A stretch of 58,223 nt of DNA from Pseudomonas sp. QTF5 (GCF_000512695.2 NZ_AZRW02000040.1:1-58223); one strand, 5' to 3'; counted from the stretch's first letter, positions 7,959-19,155 are shown. The notes: generated by a model from the letters alone, not told the origin. A program made the numbers and translations.

Positions 7959-9862
7959 CAGCCCAGAACCTCGGCCAGGTTGCCCTTGGACTCCAGCCAG
8001 GACTTGCGATCGCCAGCGCGTTTTTTCGCCAGCAGCATGTCCATCATTTCCGAGGTCGCGTCGAAATCTTCCAGCGTCAACTGCACCAGACGCCGAGTGT
8101 TCGGGTCCATGGTGGTTTCGCGCAGCTGCGGCGGGTTCATTTCACCCAGACCTTTGAATCGGGTGACCTGTGGTTTGCCGCGTTTCTTCTCGGCTACCAG
8201 ACGATCGAGAATGCCGTCGCGCTCAGCCTCGTCCAGGGCATAGTAAATTTCTTTGCCCAGGTCGATACGGTACAGCGGCGGCATGGCGACGTAGACGTGA
8301 CCGGCATCCACCAACGGGCGGAAATGCTGGACGAACAAAGCGCAGAGCAACGTGGCGATGTGCAGACCGTCGGAGTCGGCGTCGGCGAGGATGCAGATCT
8401 TGCCGTAACGCAGCTGGGCGATGTCTGCCGAGCCCGGATCGACACCGATGGCCACGGCGATGTTGTGCACTTCCTGGCTGGCCAGCACTTCGCTGCCGTC
8501 GACTTCCCAGGTGTTCAGAATCTTGCCGCGCAATGGCAGGATCGCCTGAAATTCTTTGTCCCGCGCCTGCTTGGCCGAACCGCCGGCAGAGTCACCTTCC
8601 ACCAGGAACAGCTCGGAACGCATCGGGTCCTGCCCGGCACAGTCGGCGAGTTTGCCCGGCAGCGCCGGACCTTGGGTAATGCGTTTACGCTCAACCTTCT
8701 TGCTGGCCTTCAGACGACGGCCGGCGTTGTTGATCGCCAGTTCCGCCAGCAACATGCCGGTTTCCGGGTGAGCGTTGAGCCACAGGCTGAAAGCGTCCTT
8801 GACCACACCGGAAACGAAAGCGGCCGCTTCACGGGATGACAGGCGTTCCTTGGTCTGACCGGAGAATTGCGGCTCCTGCATCTTCATCGACAGGACGAAC
8901 GCGATGCGCTCCCAGACGTCTTCCGGCGCCAGCTTCACACCACGCGGCAACAGGCTGCGGAATTCACAAAACTCGCGCATGGCGTCGAGCAAGCCCTGAC
9001 GCAGACCGTTGACGTGAGTACCGCCTTGGGCCGTCGGGATCAGGTTGACGTAGCTTTCCTGGACGCTGTCGCCGCCCTCGGGCAGCCACAGCAGCGCCCA
9101 ATCGACTGCTTCTTTATTACCGGCCAGGCTGCCGCAGAACGGTTCGTCCGGCAGGCGTTCGAATTCGCTGACCGCGTCCACCAGGTAGGAGCGCAGGCCG
9201 TCTTCGTAATGCCATTCGACTTTCTCGCCGGTGGCCTTGTCTTCAAAACTGACCAGCAGCCCCGGGCACAGAACGGCCTTGGCCTTGAGCACGTGCTTGA
9301 GGCGGCTGATGGAGAATTTCGGCGAATCGAAATACTTCGGGTCCGGCGCGAAGAACACGCTGGTGCCGGTGTTGCGCTTGCCGACGGTGCCGATCACTTC
9401 CAGCTCGGTTTTCTTGTAACCGTCAGCGAAAGTCATCTGGTATTCGTTGCCGTCACGTTTTACACGCACCCGGACTTCGGTCGACAAGGCGTTGACCACG
9501 GAAATACCCACCCCGTGCAAACCGCCGGAGAACTGGTAGTTCTTGTTGGAAAACTTGCCGCCCGCGTGGAGCTTGGTGAGGATCAGCTCGACACCCGACA
9601 CACCCTCTTCCGGGTGAATGTCCACCGGCATGCCACGGCCGTCATCGCTGACTTCCAGAGAGTGATCGGCGTGCAGGATGACCTGCACCGATGTCGCATG
9701 CCCGGCCAAGGCTTCGTCGACGCTGTTGTCGATGACTTCCTGGGCGAGGTGGTTCGGCCGACTGGTGTCGGTGTACATGCCGGGGCGTTTGCGCACCGGG
9801 TCGAGGCCCGAGAGGACTTCGATGGCGTCTGCGTTATAAGAGCTAGCGCTGGGAGTGGCCAT
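7958..9862 (-). CDS. parE: DNA topoisomerase IV subunit B
   Basis: The ATPase subunit of topoisomerase IV. The 634-residue protein starts at MATPSASSYNADAIEVLSGL (matching usual Pseudomonas ParE length). The GHKL ATP site is visible as VIDNSVDEALAG, DDGRGMPVD and GGLHGVGISVVNALS. The Toprim domain shows ELFLVEGDSAGGSAKQARD and the metal-binding DADSDG. The C-terminus carries the conserved RFKGLGEMNPPQL block that contacts ParC. Upstream is yqiA, 52 bases away on the same strand. Confidence 0.98.
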   Translation of the reverse strand: MATPSASSYNADAIEVLSGLDPVRKRPGMYTDTSRPNHLAQEVIDNSVDEALAGHATSVQVILHADHSLEVSDDGRGMPVDIHPEEGVSGVELILTKLHAGGKFSNKNYQFSGGLHGVGISVVNALSTEVRVRVKRDGNEYQMTFADGYKKTELEVIGTVGKRNTGTSVFFAPDPKYFDSPKFSISRLKHVLKAKAVLCPGLLVSFEDKATGEKVEWHYEDGLRSYLVDAVSEFERLPDEPFCGSLAGNKEAVDWALLWLPEGGDSVQESYVNLIPTAQGGTHVNGLRQGLLDAMREFCEFRSLLPRGVKLAPEDVWERIAFVLSMKMQEPQFSGQTKERLSSREAAAFVSGVVKDAFSLWLNAHPETGMLLAELAINNAGRRLKASKKVERKRITQGPALPGKLADCAGQDPMRSELFLVEGDSAGGSAKQARDKEFQAILPLRGKILNTWEVDGSEVLASQEVHNIAVAIGVDPGSADIAQLRYGKICILADADSDGLHIATLLCALFVQHFRPLVDAGHVYVAMPPLYRIDLGKEIYYALDEAERDGILDRLVAEKKRGKPQVTRFKGLGEMNPPQLRETTMDPNTRRLVQLTLEDFDATSEMMDMLLAKKRAGDRKSWLESKGNLAEVLG

Positions 9863-9914
9863 GGGGTCTCGTCGTCCGCCTGTAAAAAGTGTTCTGTGAA
9901 AAAGAGGCGACAAA

Positions 9915-10523
9915 TCACAGTGCCGTGAAATCAATCGCCTGATACAAATCTGCGCCGATGCCGGCAAAACTCAGCATTGCCGGCAATTGCTCGGCAAAAC
10001 CCTGGAAACTATGGTCGCCGCCCGCCTGGATGCGCAAGGCACAGGCCCGGTAATACTGCTGGGCGAGGCGATAATCCAGCGTTTCATCGCCGGTCTGCAA
10101 CCATACTTGAAACCGCTGCGGATCCTTGGGCGCCGGCACTTCCAGCTCGGCCAGGGCCGTCACGTGGTCGTGGGTCAATTCCCAAGTCTCATCGGTATAC
10201 AGATTTTTCTGCGTCCCCAGGAACCCGTCGAACATCCGGTGCGGGCTGACGGCAGGGTTGATCAACAGGGCTTTCAAGCCATGGCGCTCGGCCAAGTGAG
10301 TCGCATAGTAGCCGCCGAGTGAGCTGCCGACCAGCAGTGGCCGCCCCAGCTCGGCAATCGCTTGTTCCAGCTGACCGATGGCCTCGCGGGGATGGTGATG
10401 CAAGGCCGGCACACGCAACTGATCGCTCAAGCCCAGCCGTTCCATCACATTGATCAACTGACAGGCCTTTTTCGACGCCGGCGCGCTGTTGAAGCCGTGG
10501 ATATAAAGGATCGAACCAGACAT
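9915..10523 (-). CDS. yqiA: YqiA-type esterase/hydrolase
   Basis: A 202-residue alpha/beta hydrolase. It begins SGSILYIHGFNSAP (oxyanion-hole HG), has the nucleophile elbow GSSLGGYYAT, and the catalytic His in GGDHSF near the C-terminus, so the triad appears complete. The family (YqiA/YcfP, UPF0227) hydrolyses short acyl esters in vitro. The physiological substrate is unknown. The start was chosen at MSGSILYIHG because longer forms add non-conserved sequence. In E. coli, yqiA sits between cpdA and parE, the same order as here. Confidence 0.93.
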   Translation of the reverse strand: MSGSILYIHGFNSAPASKKACQLINVMERLGLSDQLRVPALHHHPREAIGQLEQAIAELGRPLLVGSSLGGYYATHLAERHGLKALLINPAVSPHRMFDGFLGTQKNLYTDETWELTHDHVTALAELEVPAPKDPQRFQVWLQTGDETLDYRLAQQYYRACALRIQAGGDHSFQGFAEQLPAMLSFAGIGADLYQAIDFTAL

Positions 10524-10637
10524 TTGAGCTCCCTGGGCGTCGGGTAAAGAGGCGCAGTTTACAGGGAGATGGGTGCGGGTGGGTGTTCGGTCGATCGAAA
10601 GAGTCGGGTGCACCCTCACGACTTACATTGCCTGTCA

Positions 10638-10741
10638 GGCCGCCTTCGCGAGCAAGCCCGCTCCCACAGTGGATCTACTGTGAACACACACTTTGTGAAC
10701 ACCCAAGATCTAGAGTGGGAGCGGGCTTGCTCGCGAAGGCC
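10638..10741. repeat. REP doublet (head-to-head, long spacer)
   Basis: Inverted REP copies at about 10643-10666 and 10716-10740 flank a 46-base spacer with TGGATCT, CTGTGAACACA and AGATC, like the doublets at 3097 and 15052. It fills most of the 249-base gap between yqiA and cpdA. Confidence 0.9.
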
Positions 10742-10772
10742 GCGACCTGGCCCTTCTGAATGACAAAAAAAA

Positions 10773-11588
10773 TCAGTAGCCGTTAGAACCGTAATCAACC
10801 TGAAAGTCGAAACCGGTAACGCGCTCAACGCCAGTTTCCAGCCGACCATCCGGCAAAAGCCGCAACCATCGATACCCAGGCGCCTGCTCGCTCACCTTGA
10901 AATCATCACTGCCTGGCTCGAACTGAATACAGGTCGAGGGCGATGCGATCAGGCGCACACCGTTGCGCATCTGGTCAATTTCCTGATGCACATGCCCCCA
11001 CAACACCGCACGCACCTGCGGAAAGCGATCCAGCACCGCGAACAACGCTTCTGGATTACGCAATCCAATGGGCTCCATCCACGCACACCCGATCGACACC
11101 GGATGATGGTGGAAACACACCAGATGATGCCGCTGCGGCGCCTCACTCAATGAACGGGCCAGCAACTGCAACTGCTCATCCTGCAAATACCCCGGCACCG
11201 AACCTGGCACCGCAGAATCGAGCAACGTAACCCGCCAGTTGCCGATGTCCACCACCGGCTCCAGCAGCGCACTTTGCACCGCCGCCTCGGCCATGATCCG
11301 CGGCTCGTCATGATTACCGGGAATCCAGCGTGCCGGCGCATCGATCTGCCGCGTCAGGTCGCGAAACAGCTGATACGACTCCAGCGTCCCGTCCTGTGAA
11401 AGATCGCCACTGGCAATGATCAAGTCGATCTGCGGCTGCTGAAGCTTTACCAGCTCAATGACCTGTTGCAGGCTGTCGCGGGTATTCATGCCCAGCAACG
11501 TCCCGTCCGCCTCGGCAAACAGATGGCTGTCAGAGAGTTGCACCAGCAACGCCGGATCGGCGGGGGTCAATGTGGATACGCTCGGCAA
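10773..11588 (-). CDS. cpdA: 3',5'-cyclic-AMP phosphodiesterase CpdA
   Basis: A metallophosphoesterase that lowers cAMP and so tunes Vfr/CRP signalling. All class III phosphodiesterase metal motifs are present: QLSDSHLF, SGDLSQDG, GNHDEPR, FHHHPV and GHVHQEID. I place the start at a TTG giving MPSVSTLTPADP (271 residues) because GGGAG lies six bases upstream. An in-frame GTG 24 bases earlier is the alternative. It belongs to the yqiA-cpdA-yqiB-nudF cluster also seen in enterobacteria. Confidence 0.93.
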   Translation of the reverse strand: MPSVSTLTPADPALLVQLSDSHLFAEADGTLLGMNTRDSLQQVIELVKLQQPQIDLIIASGDLSQDGTLESYQLFRDLTRQIDAPARWIPGNHDEPRIMAEAAVQSALLEPVVDIGNWRVTLLDSAVPGSVPGYLQDEQLQLLARSLSEAPQRHHLVCFHHHPVSIGCAWMEPIGLRNPEALFAVLDRFPQVRAVLWGHVHQEIDQMRNGVRLIASPSTCIQFEPGSDDFKVSEQAPGYRWLRLLPDGRLETGVERVTGFDFQVDYGSNGY

Positions 11589-11686
11589 GGCGTTCTCCCA
11601 GGGCGTGATCACGGGATGGATAAGTGCCGCAATTATGCTGGGGGACGATCAAAAGAGGAAACCTGTGAACCGGACGCAGTTCACAA

Positions 11687-12139
11687 CTACCGAACGACTG
11701 CGTACTCGTGCCCACATGCCAGACAGTGACTCAGCCATTCCCCCAGGAACAGATTGAGCTGAGCCTTTTCATCCGGCTGATGCATCGCGGCGTTCGGGTA
11801 AGGATAGATGCCCCGGAAGCGTCTTGCATGTTCGGCACTGACCACTTCGGCCATGCAGGCGTCGTGATACACCTGAACTTCAAGTTGAGGAACCGGCAGC
11901 CATGGCAGGCTGTGTTCCTGGCGTACTTGCAGCGTCGTGGTGTACGGACAGACCTGAAGCACTTCGAGGGCCAGCACACCTAGCATCTGGTCGCCGTGGG
12001 TCACGGCAATGCGCCGTGCCTGCGGCTCGTTGCGCATGTCCGGCAACAGTCGCATCAGGCGCGCATAGTTGGCCTCGCAGGAGGCTTGCAGCCCCACGAG
12101 GTCGATGCGGTAGCGATCGCGCAGCTTGTTTACGACCAT
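11687..12139 (-). CDS. YqiB-like DUF1249 protein
   Basis: A 150-residue cytoplasmic protein of the DUF1249 (YqiB) family. The conserved segments are YEANYARLMRLLP-like (here EANYARLMRLLPD), the strand region TTLQVRQEH, LEVQVYHDACMAEV, and the C-terminal CLACGHEY with two Cys. No function is known. It overlaps the end of nudF by ten bases, and its position between nudF and cpdA is conserved from E. coli to Pseudomonas. Confidence 0.9.
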   Translation of the reverse strand: MVVNKLRDRYRIDLVGLQASCEANYARLMRLLPDMRNEPQARRIAVTHGDQMLGVLALEVLQVCPYTTTLQVRQEHSLPWLPVPQLEVQVYHDACMAEVVSAEHARRFRGIYPYPNAAMHQPDEKAQLNLFLGEWLSHCLACGHEYAVVR

Positions 12140-12747
12140 AGCCCCCTCACTTCAACGCGGTTCAAAGCCAGCCATTGCAAGGCGATGATGCTTGCCGCGT
12201 TGGCAATACGTCCGTCGCGTACGGCTTGCAGGGCATCTTCGAAGGCCCAGACCGTGACACGAATATCTTCTGCCTCTTCCTCCAGCCCATGCAGGCCGCC
12301 AACCCCGGTACTGTCGCAACGCCCCAGATACAAATGCACGAATTCGTTACTGCCTCCCGGCGATGGAAAATACCTGGTTATCGGCCAGAGCGCCCCGAAT
12401 ACAAGCCCAGCTTCCTCCTGCGCTTCGCGGTGAGCAACTTCTTCCGGTACTTCATCCTTGTCGATCAGACCGGCGACCAGCTCGATCAGCCACGGATTGT
12501 CGGTCTTGCCCATGGCGCCAACGCGAAACTGCTCGATCAGCACCACTTCATCGCGTTGCGGATCGTAAGGCAGTACGCACACCGCATCATGGCGCACGAA
12601 CAGTTCACGATTGATCTCGCGACTCATGCCACCGGCGAACAATTCGTGGCGCAAGTGCACGCGATCGAGCTTGTAGAAACCCTCGTAGCACTTTTCGCGC
12701 CGAACGATATCAACGGCGGTCGGAATGGCGTTGGCAAAATCAGTCAT
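12130..12747 (-). CDS. nudF: ADP-ribose pyrophosphatase (Nudix)
   Basis: Hydrolyses ADP-ribose to AMP and ribose-5-phosphate, limiting free ADP-ribose. The 205-residue protein carries a full Nudix box, AGLIDKDE followed by REAQEEAGL, and the upstream LIEQFRVG and LVAGL segments typical of the NudF group. The start MTDFANAIPTAV is chosen for family length. Its leader contains an unusual stem with a tandem 12-base repeat (see 12776-12817). It is the first gene of the nudF-yqiB-cpdA run. Confidence 0.94.
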   Translation of the reverse strand: MTDFANAIPTAVDIVRREKCYEGFYKLDRVHLRHELFAGGMSREINRELFVRHDAVCVLPYDPQRDEVVLIEQFRVGAMGKTDNPWLIELVAGLIDKDEVPEEVAHREAQEEAGLVFGALWPITRYFPSPGGSNEFVHLYLGRCDSTGVGGLHGLEEEAEDIRVTVWAFEDALQAVRDGRIANAASIIALQWLALNRVEVRGLWS

Positions 12748-12775
12748 GACAATCCTCTTTACTGCAAATCCGATA

Positions 12776-12817
12776 CGAGGTTGCTTTTTGTTACTTGCAT
12801 TGTTACTTGCAACCTCG
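12776..12817 (-). repeat. Stem with tandem 12-base repeat in the nudF leader
   Basis: CGAGGTTGC (12776-12784) pairs with GCAACCTCG (12809-12817). The loop contains two exact, adjacent copies of TTGTTACTTGCA (12788-12799 and 12800-12811). It lies about 30-70 bases upstream of the nudF start codon, so it may be part of the leader RNA or an operator. Confidence 0.6.
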
Positions 12818-12988
12818 ACTTCGCGCCATCCTAACGCGCCCGCGAGGTTTGATGCAGCCCCCTTTCCAGTCAGCGGGATAGACGGTGAGGGCGAAACCAA
12901 CTCTAATTAGCTTAGTGGCGAACTGACTGCTTCGTTGAGAGTCGAAGCGGGTAACTTTTCGCCTTTCCCTGTTTTATGAAGGACGCCC

Positions 12989-13735
12989 ATGTCGCTTTTT
13001 AAAATCGCCTCCGTGGCCGCAATCGCCCTGACCCTGGGCGCCTGCCAGAGTTTGTTCCAGCCCAACTATCGGGCGCCGCTGGAAACTACCCGCGACGCAT
13101 CGGAACAGTTGAAACCAGGCTGCACGACCCCTGACTGCCCGTTGGTGAACATCGATACGCTGCGTTTCCCGGAGGAGCCTGCACTTGACGGCCTCATCGA
13201 AAAACGCCTGCTGCAAATGACCCGCACCTCACCCGAAGCCCCCGTAGCGCCAACGCTGGCGGCATATCGCGAGCAGTTTTTGAGCAGTGCCGGCCCGCGC
13301 TACAGCAGCTACCTGCAAGCCAAGGTACGTGAGCAGCATGACGGCTTGGTGATCGTTGAATTGTCCAGCTACCTGGACACCGGCGGTGCCCACGGTACGC
13401 CGGGCCGCGGTTTCATCAACTATTCACGTCAGCAGCATAAAGCGCTAACCCTCTCGGACATGTTGATCCCGGGGCAGGAAGAGGCGTTCTGGAAAGCGGC
13501 CCAAGTGGCGCACAACAGCTGGCTGATCAGCACCAAACTCGATCAGGAACCGGAGTTCGTGAAGAGCTGGCCCTTCGTGAAAACCCAGAACGTCGCGCTG
13601 ACCTACGGCGGGGTGATCCTCAAGTACGAAGTGAGCACCCTTGCGCCTTACGCATTGGGCCACGTCGAACTGAAGATCCCCTACCCGCGCCTGAACGGTA
13701 TTCTCAAGCCCGAGCTGTTTCCCGGCCGTAGCTGA
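12989..13735 (+). CDS. RsiV-like DUF3298 lipoprotein
   Basis: A 248-residue lipoprotein with a lipobox TLGAC (Cys19). The C-terminal two thirds match the DUF3298/RsiV-type fold: SYLDTGGAHGTPGRGFINYSRQQHKALTLSDML, then a C-terminal strand region LTYGGVILKYEVSTLAPYALGHVELKIPY. In Bacillus, RsiV senses lysozyme. Here there is no adjacent sigma factor or transmembrane anti-sigma segment, so a sensing role is only possible. The last 32 bases overlap the end of cytX, which converges on it. Confidence 0.85.
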   Translation: MSLFKIASVAAIALTLGACQSLFQPNYRAPLETTRDASEQLKPGCTTPDCPLVNIDTLRFPEEPALDGLIEKRLLQMTRTSPEAPVAPTLAAYREQFLSSAGPRYSSYLQAKVREQHDGLVIVELSSYLDTGGAHGTPGRGFINYSRQQHKALTLSDMLIPGQEEAFWKAAQVAHNSWLISTKLDQEPEFVKSWPFVKTQNVALTYGGVILKYEVSTLAPYALGHVELKIPYPRLNGILKPELFPGRS

Positions 13736-14996
13736 AGGCTCGACCGAGCAGCAGTTGCAGCAGCCCTGCCAGCACCAGTGACGGCAGGGTTGCGCCGATG
13801 TCCGGATAGAGATTGGCCAGCAAATGATAGGTGCTCACCCCGCCCAACCAGGCGAGCAACGCCGGCCAGCGCAATGCGGCCGACGCTACATGAGCACTGC
13901 GCTTGCGCAGGATGAAGTGATCCACCAGCACCACACCGAACAGCGGCGCAAACACCGAACCGATCAACAGCAGGAAGTTCTGGTACTGGGCCAATGGCGC
14001 CAGGCAGGCGATCAGTGTGCAGATCACGCCGATAGCCAAGGCCAGATGCTCGACTTTCAAGCGCAACAGAATCCCGCTGGATACCGCCGCCGAGTGAATG
14101 TCGGCAAAGGCATTTTCTGACTCGTCCAGCAGAATCAGCAGCAACGGAATCCCCAAACCTGCACCGGCCAATGCCAGCAGCAAGGCATTCACTTCACCGC
14201 TCGGCGCGAACGCCAGGGTGTAGGCCACGCCCAGGCTCATCAGCCAGAAGTTACCGATAAAGAAGCCCAACGCCGTACCGCCGAAGACATTCTTCGCGCG
14301 TTTGCCGAACCGCGAGTAGTCGCCAATCAGCGGCAGCCAGGACAACGGCATGGCGATCGCAATGTCGAAGCCCACGGCAAACGGCATCGAACCATCACCG
14401 GCCTGTGCCCACAACGCCGCCAGATCGGCTTTGGCGAACAGGTTCCAGGTCAGCCAGATGCACGCGGCCAGCAGCAGCCAGATGCCCCACTTGCGCAGGA
14501 TCTTGCGCACGAAGGTCAGTGGCCCGCTGACGGCGAGCAAAGTTGCCAATGCACCGAAGAACAGCGTCCACAGCAGCGGATTCGACCACAGGCCGCCTTC
14601 GCTGAAGGCACGGGCGCCGAGCAGGCTGGCAGCGTCGCGCATCACAATGATTTCGAACGAACCCCAACCGATCAGTTGCAGCAGGTTCAACACCGCCGGA
14701 AGGCTCGCGCCATGACGGCCCAAGCTGAGTTTGAGCGCAGCCATCGACGACAGGCCGGTGTCACTGCCGATCACGCCGACAGCGGCCAGCAACAGAACGC
14801 CGATCAGCGTGCCGAGAAAAATCGCCAGCAACGAGCCGGACAGGCCCAGACCTGGAGCGAGCAGCGCGCCGGTCTGCAACACCATCAGGCCGATGCCGAG
14901 GGAGAACCACAGGGAAAACAGATCACGGCCGCCGAAGACACGCTTGTCGATCGGCACGGCGGAATCCGGGGAGTAAGTGCTGGGCTGGATGCTCAA
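13704..14996 (-). CDS. cytX: Putative hydroxymethylpyrimidine transporter CytX
   Basis: A 430-residue NCS1-family permease (cytosine/purine/thiamin-precursor type) with about 12 hydrophobic segments. It contains FGGRDLFSLWFSLGIGLMVLQTGALLAPGLGL near the N-terminus and LSWLPLIGDYSRFGKRAKNVFGGTALGFFIGNFWL in the middle. It lies downstream of thiC on the same strand, 188 bases away across a REP doublet. This supports uptake of the thiamin pyrimidine (HMP) as its role, which is the usual annotation of this gene but is inferred here from context. Confidence 0.88.
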   Translation of the reverse strand: MSIQPSTYSPDSAVPIDKRVFGGRDLFSLWFSLGIGLMVLQTGALLAPGLGLSGSLLAIFLGTLIGVLLLAAVGVIGSDTGLSSMAALKLSLGRHGASLPAVLNLLQLIGWGSFEIIVMRDAASLLGARAFSEGGLWSNPLLWTLFFGALATLLAVSGPLTFVRKILRKWGIWLLLAACIWLTWNLFAKADLAALWAQAGDGSMPFAVGFDIAIAMPLSWLPLIGDYSRFGKRAKNVFGGTALGFFIGNFWLMSLGVAYTLAFAPSGEVNALLLALAGAGLGIPLLLILLDESENAFADIHSAAVSSGILLRLKVEHLALAIGVICTLIACLAPLAQYQNFLLLIGSVFAPLFGVVLVDHFILRKRSAHVASAALRWPALLAWLGGVSTYHLLANLYPDIGATLPSLVLAGLLQLLLGRAFSYGRETARA

Positions 14997-15051
14997 GGGG
15001 TGTTATCTGAGAGGGATAAGTGTGTCAGTGGGATTTTTGGTGCCTGATCCG

Positions 15052-15150
15052 GCGCTTTCGCGAGCAAGCCCGCTCCCACACTGGATCTCCTGTGAACACA
15101 AATTTTGTGTACGGCCGGGATCAAATGTGGGAGCGGGCTTGCTCGCGAAG
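15052..15150. repeat. REP doublet between thiC and cytX (long spacer)
   Basis: Inverted REP copies at about 15056-15080 and 15126-15150 with a 45-base spacer containing TGGATCTCCTGTGAACACA and GGGATCAAA. It sits between two genes likely to be co-transcribed, where such hairpins often affect mRNA stability. Confidence 0.9.
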
Positions 15151-15184
15151 ACGGCAGCACAGGCGCCGTCAATCACAGGTCAAA

Positions 15185-17074
<1,890 letters not shown>

Positions 17075-17250
17075 CACGGGCTCTCCAGACACACATCCAG
17101 GCAGTGGATTTTTGTCGGAGCGAACCTGTAAACGAATGGACGCACGGGTGCTGGAAAACCAGCGGTGCTGTGCTCGATGCTCGAGGGGTGTTCGATTGTC
17201 GAACAACATCCCGGACGAAGCACAAGAGGACTCGCCGGGTGACGAGAAAT

Positions 17251-17339
17251 CTTGTTCCCTACGCAGGCGCTAACCTGATCAGGTTCAACGGGATCCGAAA
17301 TTATTCGATCTCAGCCTCATAGCAAGGCACCCCGACAAG
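17251..17339 (-). promoter_or_regulatory. TPP riboswitch (THI element)
   Basis: Read on the minus strand, the element opens with CTTGTCGGGGTGCC, contains the conserved GAGGCTGAGA, and ends with the helix AACCTGATCAGGTTAGCGCC plus CTGCGTAGGGAACAAG. The closing P1 stem CTTGT/ACAAG is intact. These are the hallmark bases of the thiamin pyrophosphate aptamer. It lies in the thiC leader and probably also controls cytX downstream. Confidence 0.95.
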
Positions 17340-17348
17340 AACCCGGCC

Positions 17349-17378
17349 AGTCTAGACACAACCGGCAAAGAACGCCAA
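17349..17378 (-). promoter_or_regulatory. Candidate thiC promoter
   Basis: On the minus strand TTGGCG (17373-17378) and TAGACT (17349-17354) are 18 bases apart. The expected start of transcription falls within a few bases of the 5' end of the riboswitch, which supports the call. The rest of the 17379-17536 stretch, towards the tolC-like gene, shows no feature I can name. Confidence 0.45.
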
Positions 17379-17536
17379 CTCCGCAGCAAACACCATGATG
17401 AATGGCGCAATTACAGGATTGTTGTCGTACGAGCGTGCAACTACACTCGCTACGCCGTGCTGCGCCTTGACGCTGCAGGGCGCCGCGCCGTAGCCTTGGC
17501 GCTCAAATTATCAGCGTAATTTTTAGGGATGGCCTC

Positions 17537-18976
17537 ATGCTGCGCAAACTCTCACTGGCCCTTGCCGTGTCTTGTGCGTCCAATGGAATGGCCTGGGCAG
17601 CAGAAGCGCCCTTATCGACCAAGACTGACCTCGTCAGCGTCTATCAGGAAGCGGCGGACAACAACGCCGACCTCGCCGCCGCACGCGCCCAATACGGCGC
17701 CCAGAAAGAAGTCGTGCCCCAGGCCCGCGCCGGGCTGTTGCCCAACCTGTCCGCCGGTGCCGACCTGAATAACACCCGCACCGAGCTCGATCAGCCATCG
17801 CTGACCTCGACCCGCAGTGGCACGGTGTACCAGGCGACCCTCGCGCAACCGATTTTCCGCGCCGATCGCTGGTTCCAGTTGCAGGCCGCCAAGGACGTCA
17901 ACGAACAAGCGGCGTTGCAACTCTCGGCTACCGAACAGAACCTGATTCTGCAAAGTGCCGAAAGCTACTTCAACGTGCTGCGCAGCCAGGACACCCTGGC
18001 CTCGACCAAGGCCGAAGAAGCGGCGTTCAAGCGTCAGCTCGACCAGTCTAACGAGCGCTTCGACGTGGGCCTGTCGGACAAGACCGACGTGCTGCAATCC
18101 CAAGCCAGTTACGACACGGCGCGGGCCAACCGGATTCTCGCTCAGCGCCAGGTAGATGACGCGTTCGAAGCGCTGATCACCCTGACCAACCGTCAATACA
18201 ACTCGATTCAGGGCATCGTGCATACCTTGCCGATCCTGCCGCCGGCACCGAACGACGCCAAAGCCTGGGTTGACACCGCCGCCAAGCAGAATCTCAATCT
18301 GCTGGCCAGCAACTATGCGGTGAGCGCCGCCGAAGAAACCCTCAAGCAGCGCAAGGCCGGACATGCGCCCACCCTGGATGCAGTCGCGCAATACAAAAAG
18401 GGTGACAACGACGCTCTCGGTTTCACCAACCCAAACCCGAACGGCGTGCGTTACGGCGGTGATGTCGAGCAGCGCACGGTTGGCCTGCAATTGAGCATTC
18501 CGATCTACAGCGGCGGCCTGACCAGCTCGCAGGTGCGCGAGTCTTATTCACGGCTGGATCAGACCGAACAACAACGCGAAGCGCTGCGTCGTCAGGTGGT
18601 GGAAAACACCCGCAATCTGCACCGTGCCGTGAACACCGACGTCGAACAAGTGCAGGCACGCCGCCAGTCGATCATCTCCAACCAGAGCGCGGTGGAAGCG
18701 ACCGAAATCGGTTATCAGGTGGGGACGCGCAACATCGTCGACGTCCTTGATGCCCAGCGTCAGCTGTACACCTCGGTGCGTAACTACAACAACACCCGCT
18801 ACGACTACATCCTCGACAACCTGCGCTTGAAGCAGGCTGCCGGCACGTTGAATCCGGGGGATTTGCAGGACCTGACGCGTTACCTCAAAGCCGACTACAA
18901 CCCGGACAAGGATTTCCTGCCACCGGATCTGGCCAAGGCTGCGGCGGAGCAGTTGAGGGCTAATCCGGCTCAATAA
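17537..18976 (+). CDS. TolC-family outer-membrane channel protein
   Basis: A 479-residue TolC homologue, the outer-membrane duct of type I secretion and tripartite efflux systems. It has a signal peptide (cleavage likely after GMAWA, about residue 22), two repeated coiled-coil halves with alternating heptad patterns, and the VGTRNIVDVLDAQRQLYTSVRNYNNTRYDYILDNLRLKQAAGTL block that marks the second half. A good ribosome site (AGGGATGG) precedes the ATG. No inner-membrane pump or adaptor gene is adjacent, so it is likely the shared, stand-alone TolC of the cell. Confidence 0.92.
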   Translation: MLRKLSLALAVSCASNGMAWAAEAPLSTKTDLVSVYQEAADNNADLAAARAQYGAQKEVVPQARAGLLPNLSAGADLNNTRTELDQPSLTSTRSGTVYQATLAQPIFRADRWFQLQAAKDVNEQAALQLSATEQNLILQSAESYFNVLRSQDTLASTKAEEAAFKRQLDQSNERFDVGLSDKTDVLQSQASYDTARANRILAQRQVDDAFEALITLTNRQYNSIQGIVHTLPILPPAPNDAKAWVDTAAKQNLNLLASNYAVSAAEETLKQRKAGHAPTLDAVAQYKKGDNDALGFTNPNPNGVRYGGDVEQRTVGLQLSIPIYSGGLTSSQVRESYSRLDQTEQQREALRRQVVENTRNLHRAVNTDVEQVQARRQSIISNQSAVEATEIGYQVGTRNIVDVLDAQRQLYTSVRNYNNTRYDYILDNLRLKQAAGTLNPGDLQDLTRYLKADYNPDKDFLPPDLAKAAAEQLRANPAQ

Positions 18977-19006
18977 AAGGTAAACCCTGTATTGAGGAGG
19001 TTTGCC

Positions 19007-19138
19007 TGTGGCGAGGGAGCTTGCTCCCGCTGGGCTGCGAAGCAGCCCCAAACCCTGAGCATGTGGTCTGTCAGGTAGACCTCATCGGCTGATCCACGAC
19101 TGCTTCGCAGCCGAACGGGAGCAAGCTCCCTCGCCACA
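19007..19138. repeat. Second-family REP doublet
   Basis: TGTGGCGAGGGAGCTTGCTC at 19007 and its inverse ending at 19138 enclose a spacer with extra GCTGCGAAGCAGC-type symmetry. This is a different REP family from the GGGAGCGGGC one. It lies between the convergent tolC-like and waaA genes. Confidence 0.85.
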
Positions 19139-19155
19139 ATTGATCAGTGACAAAT

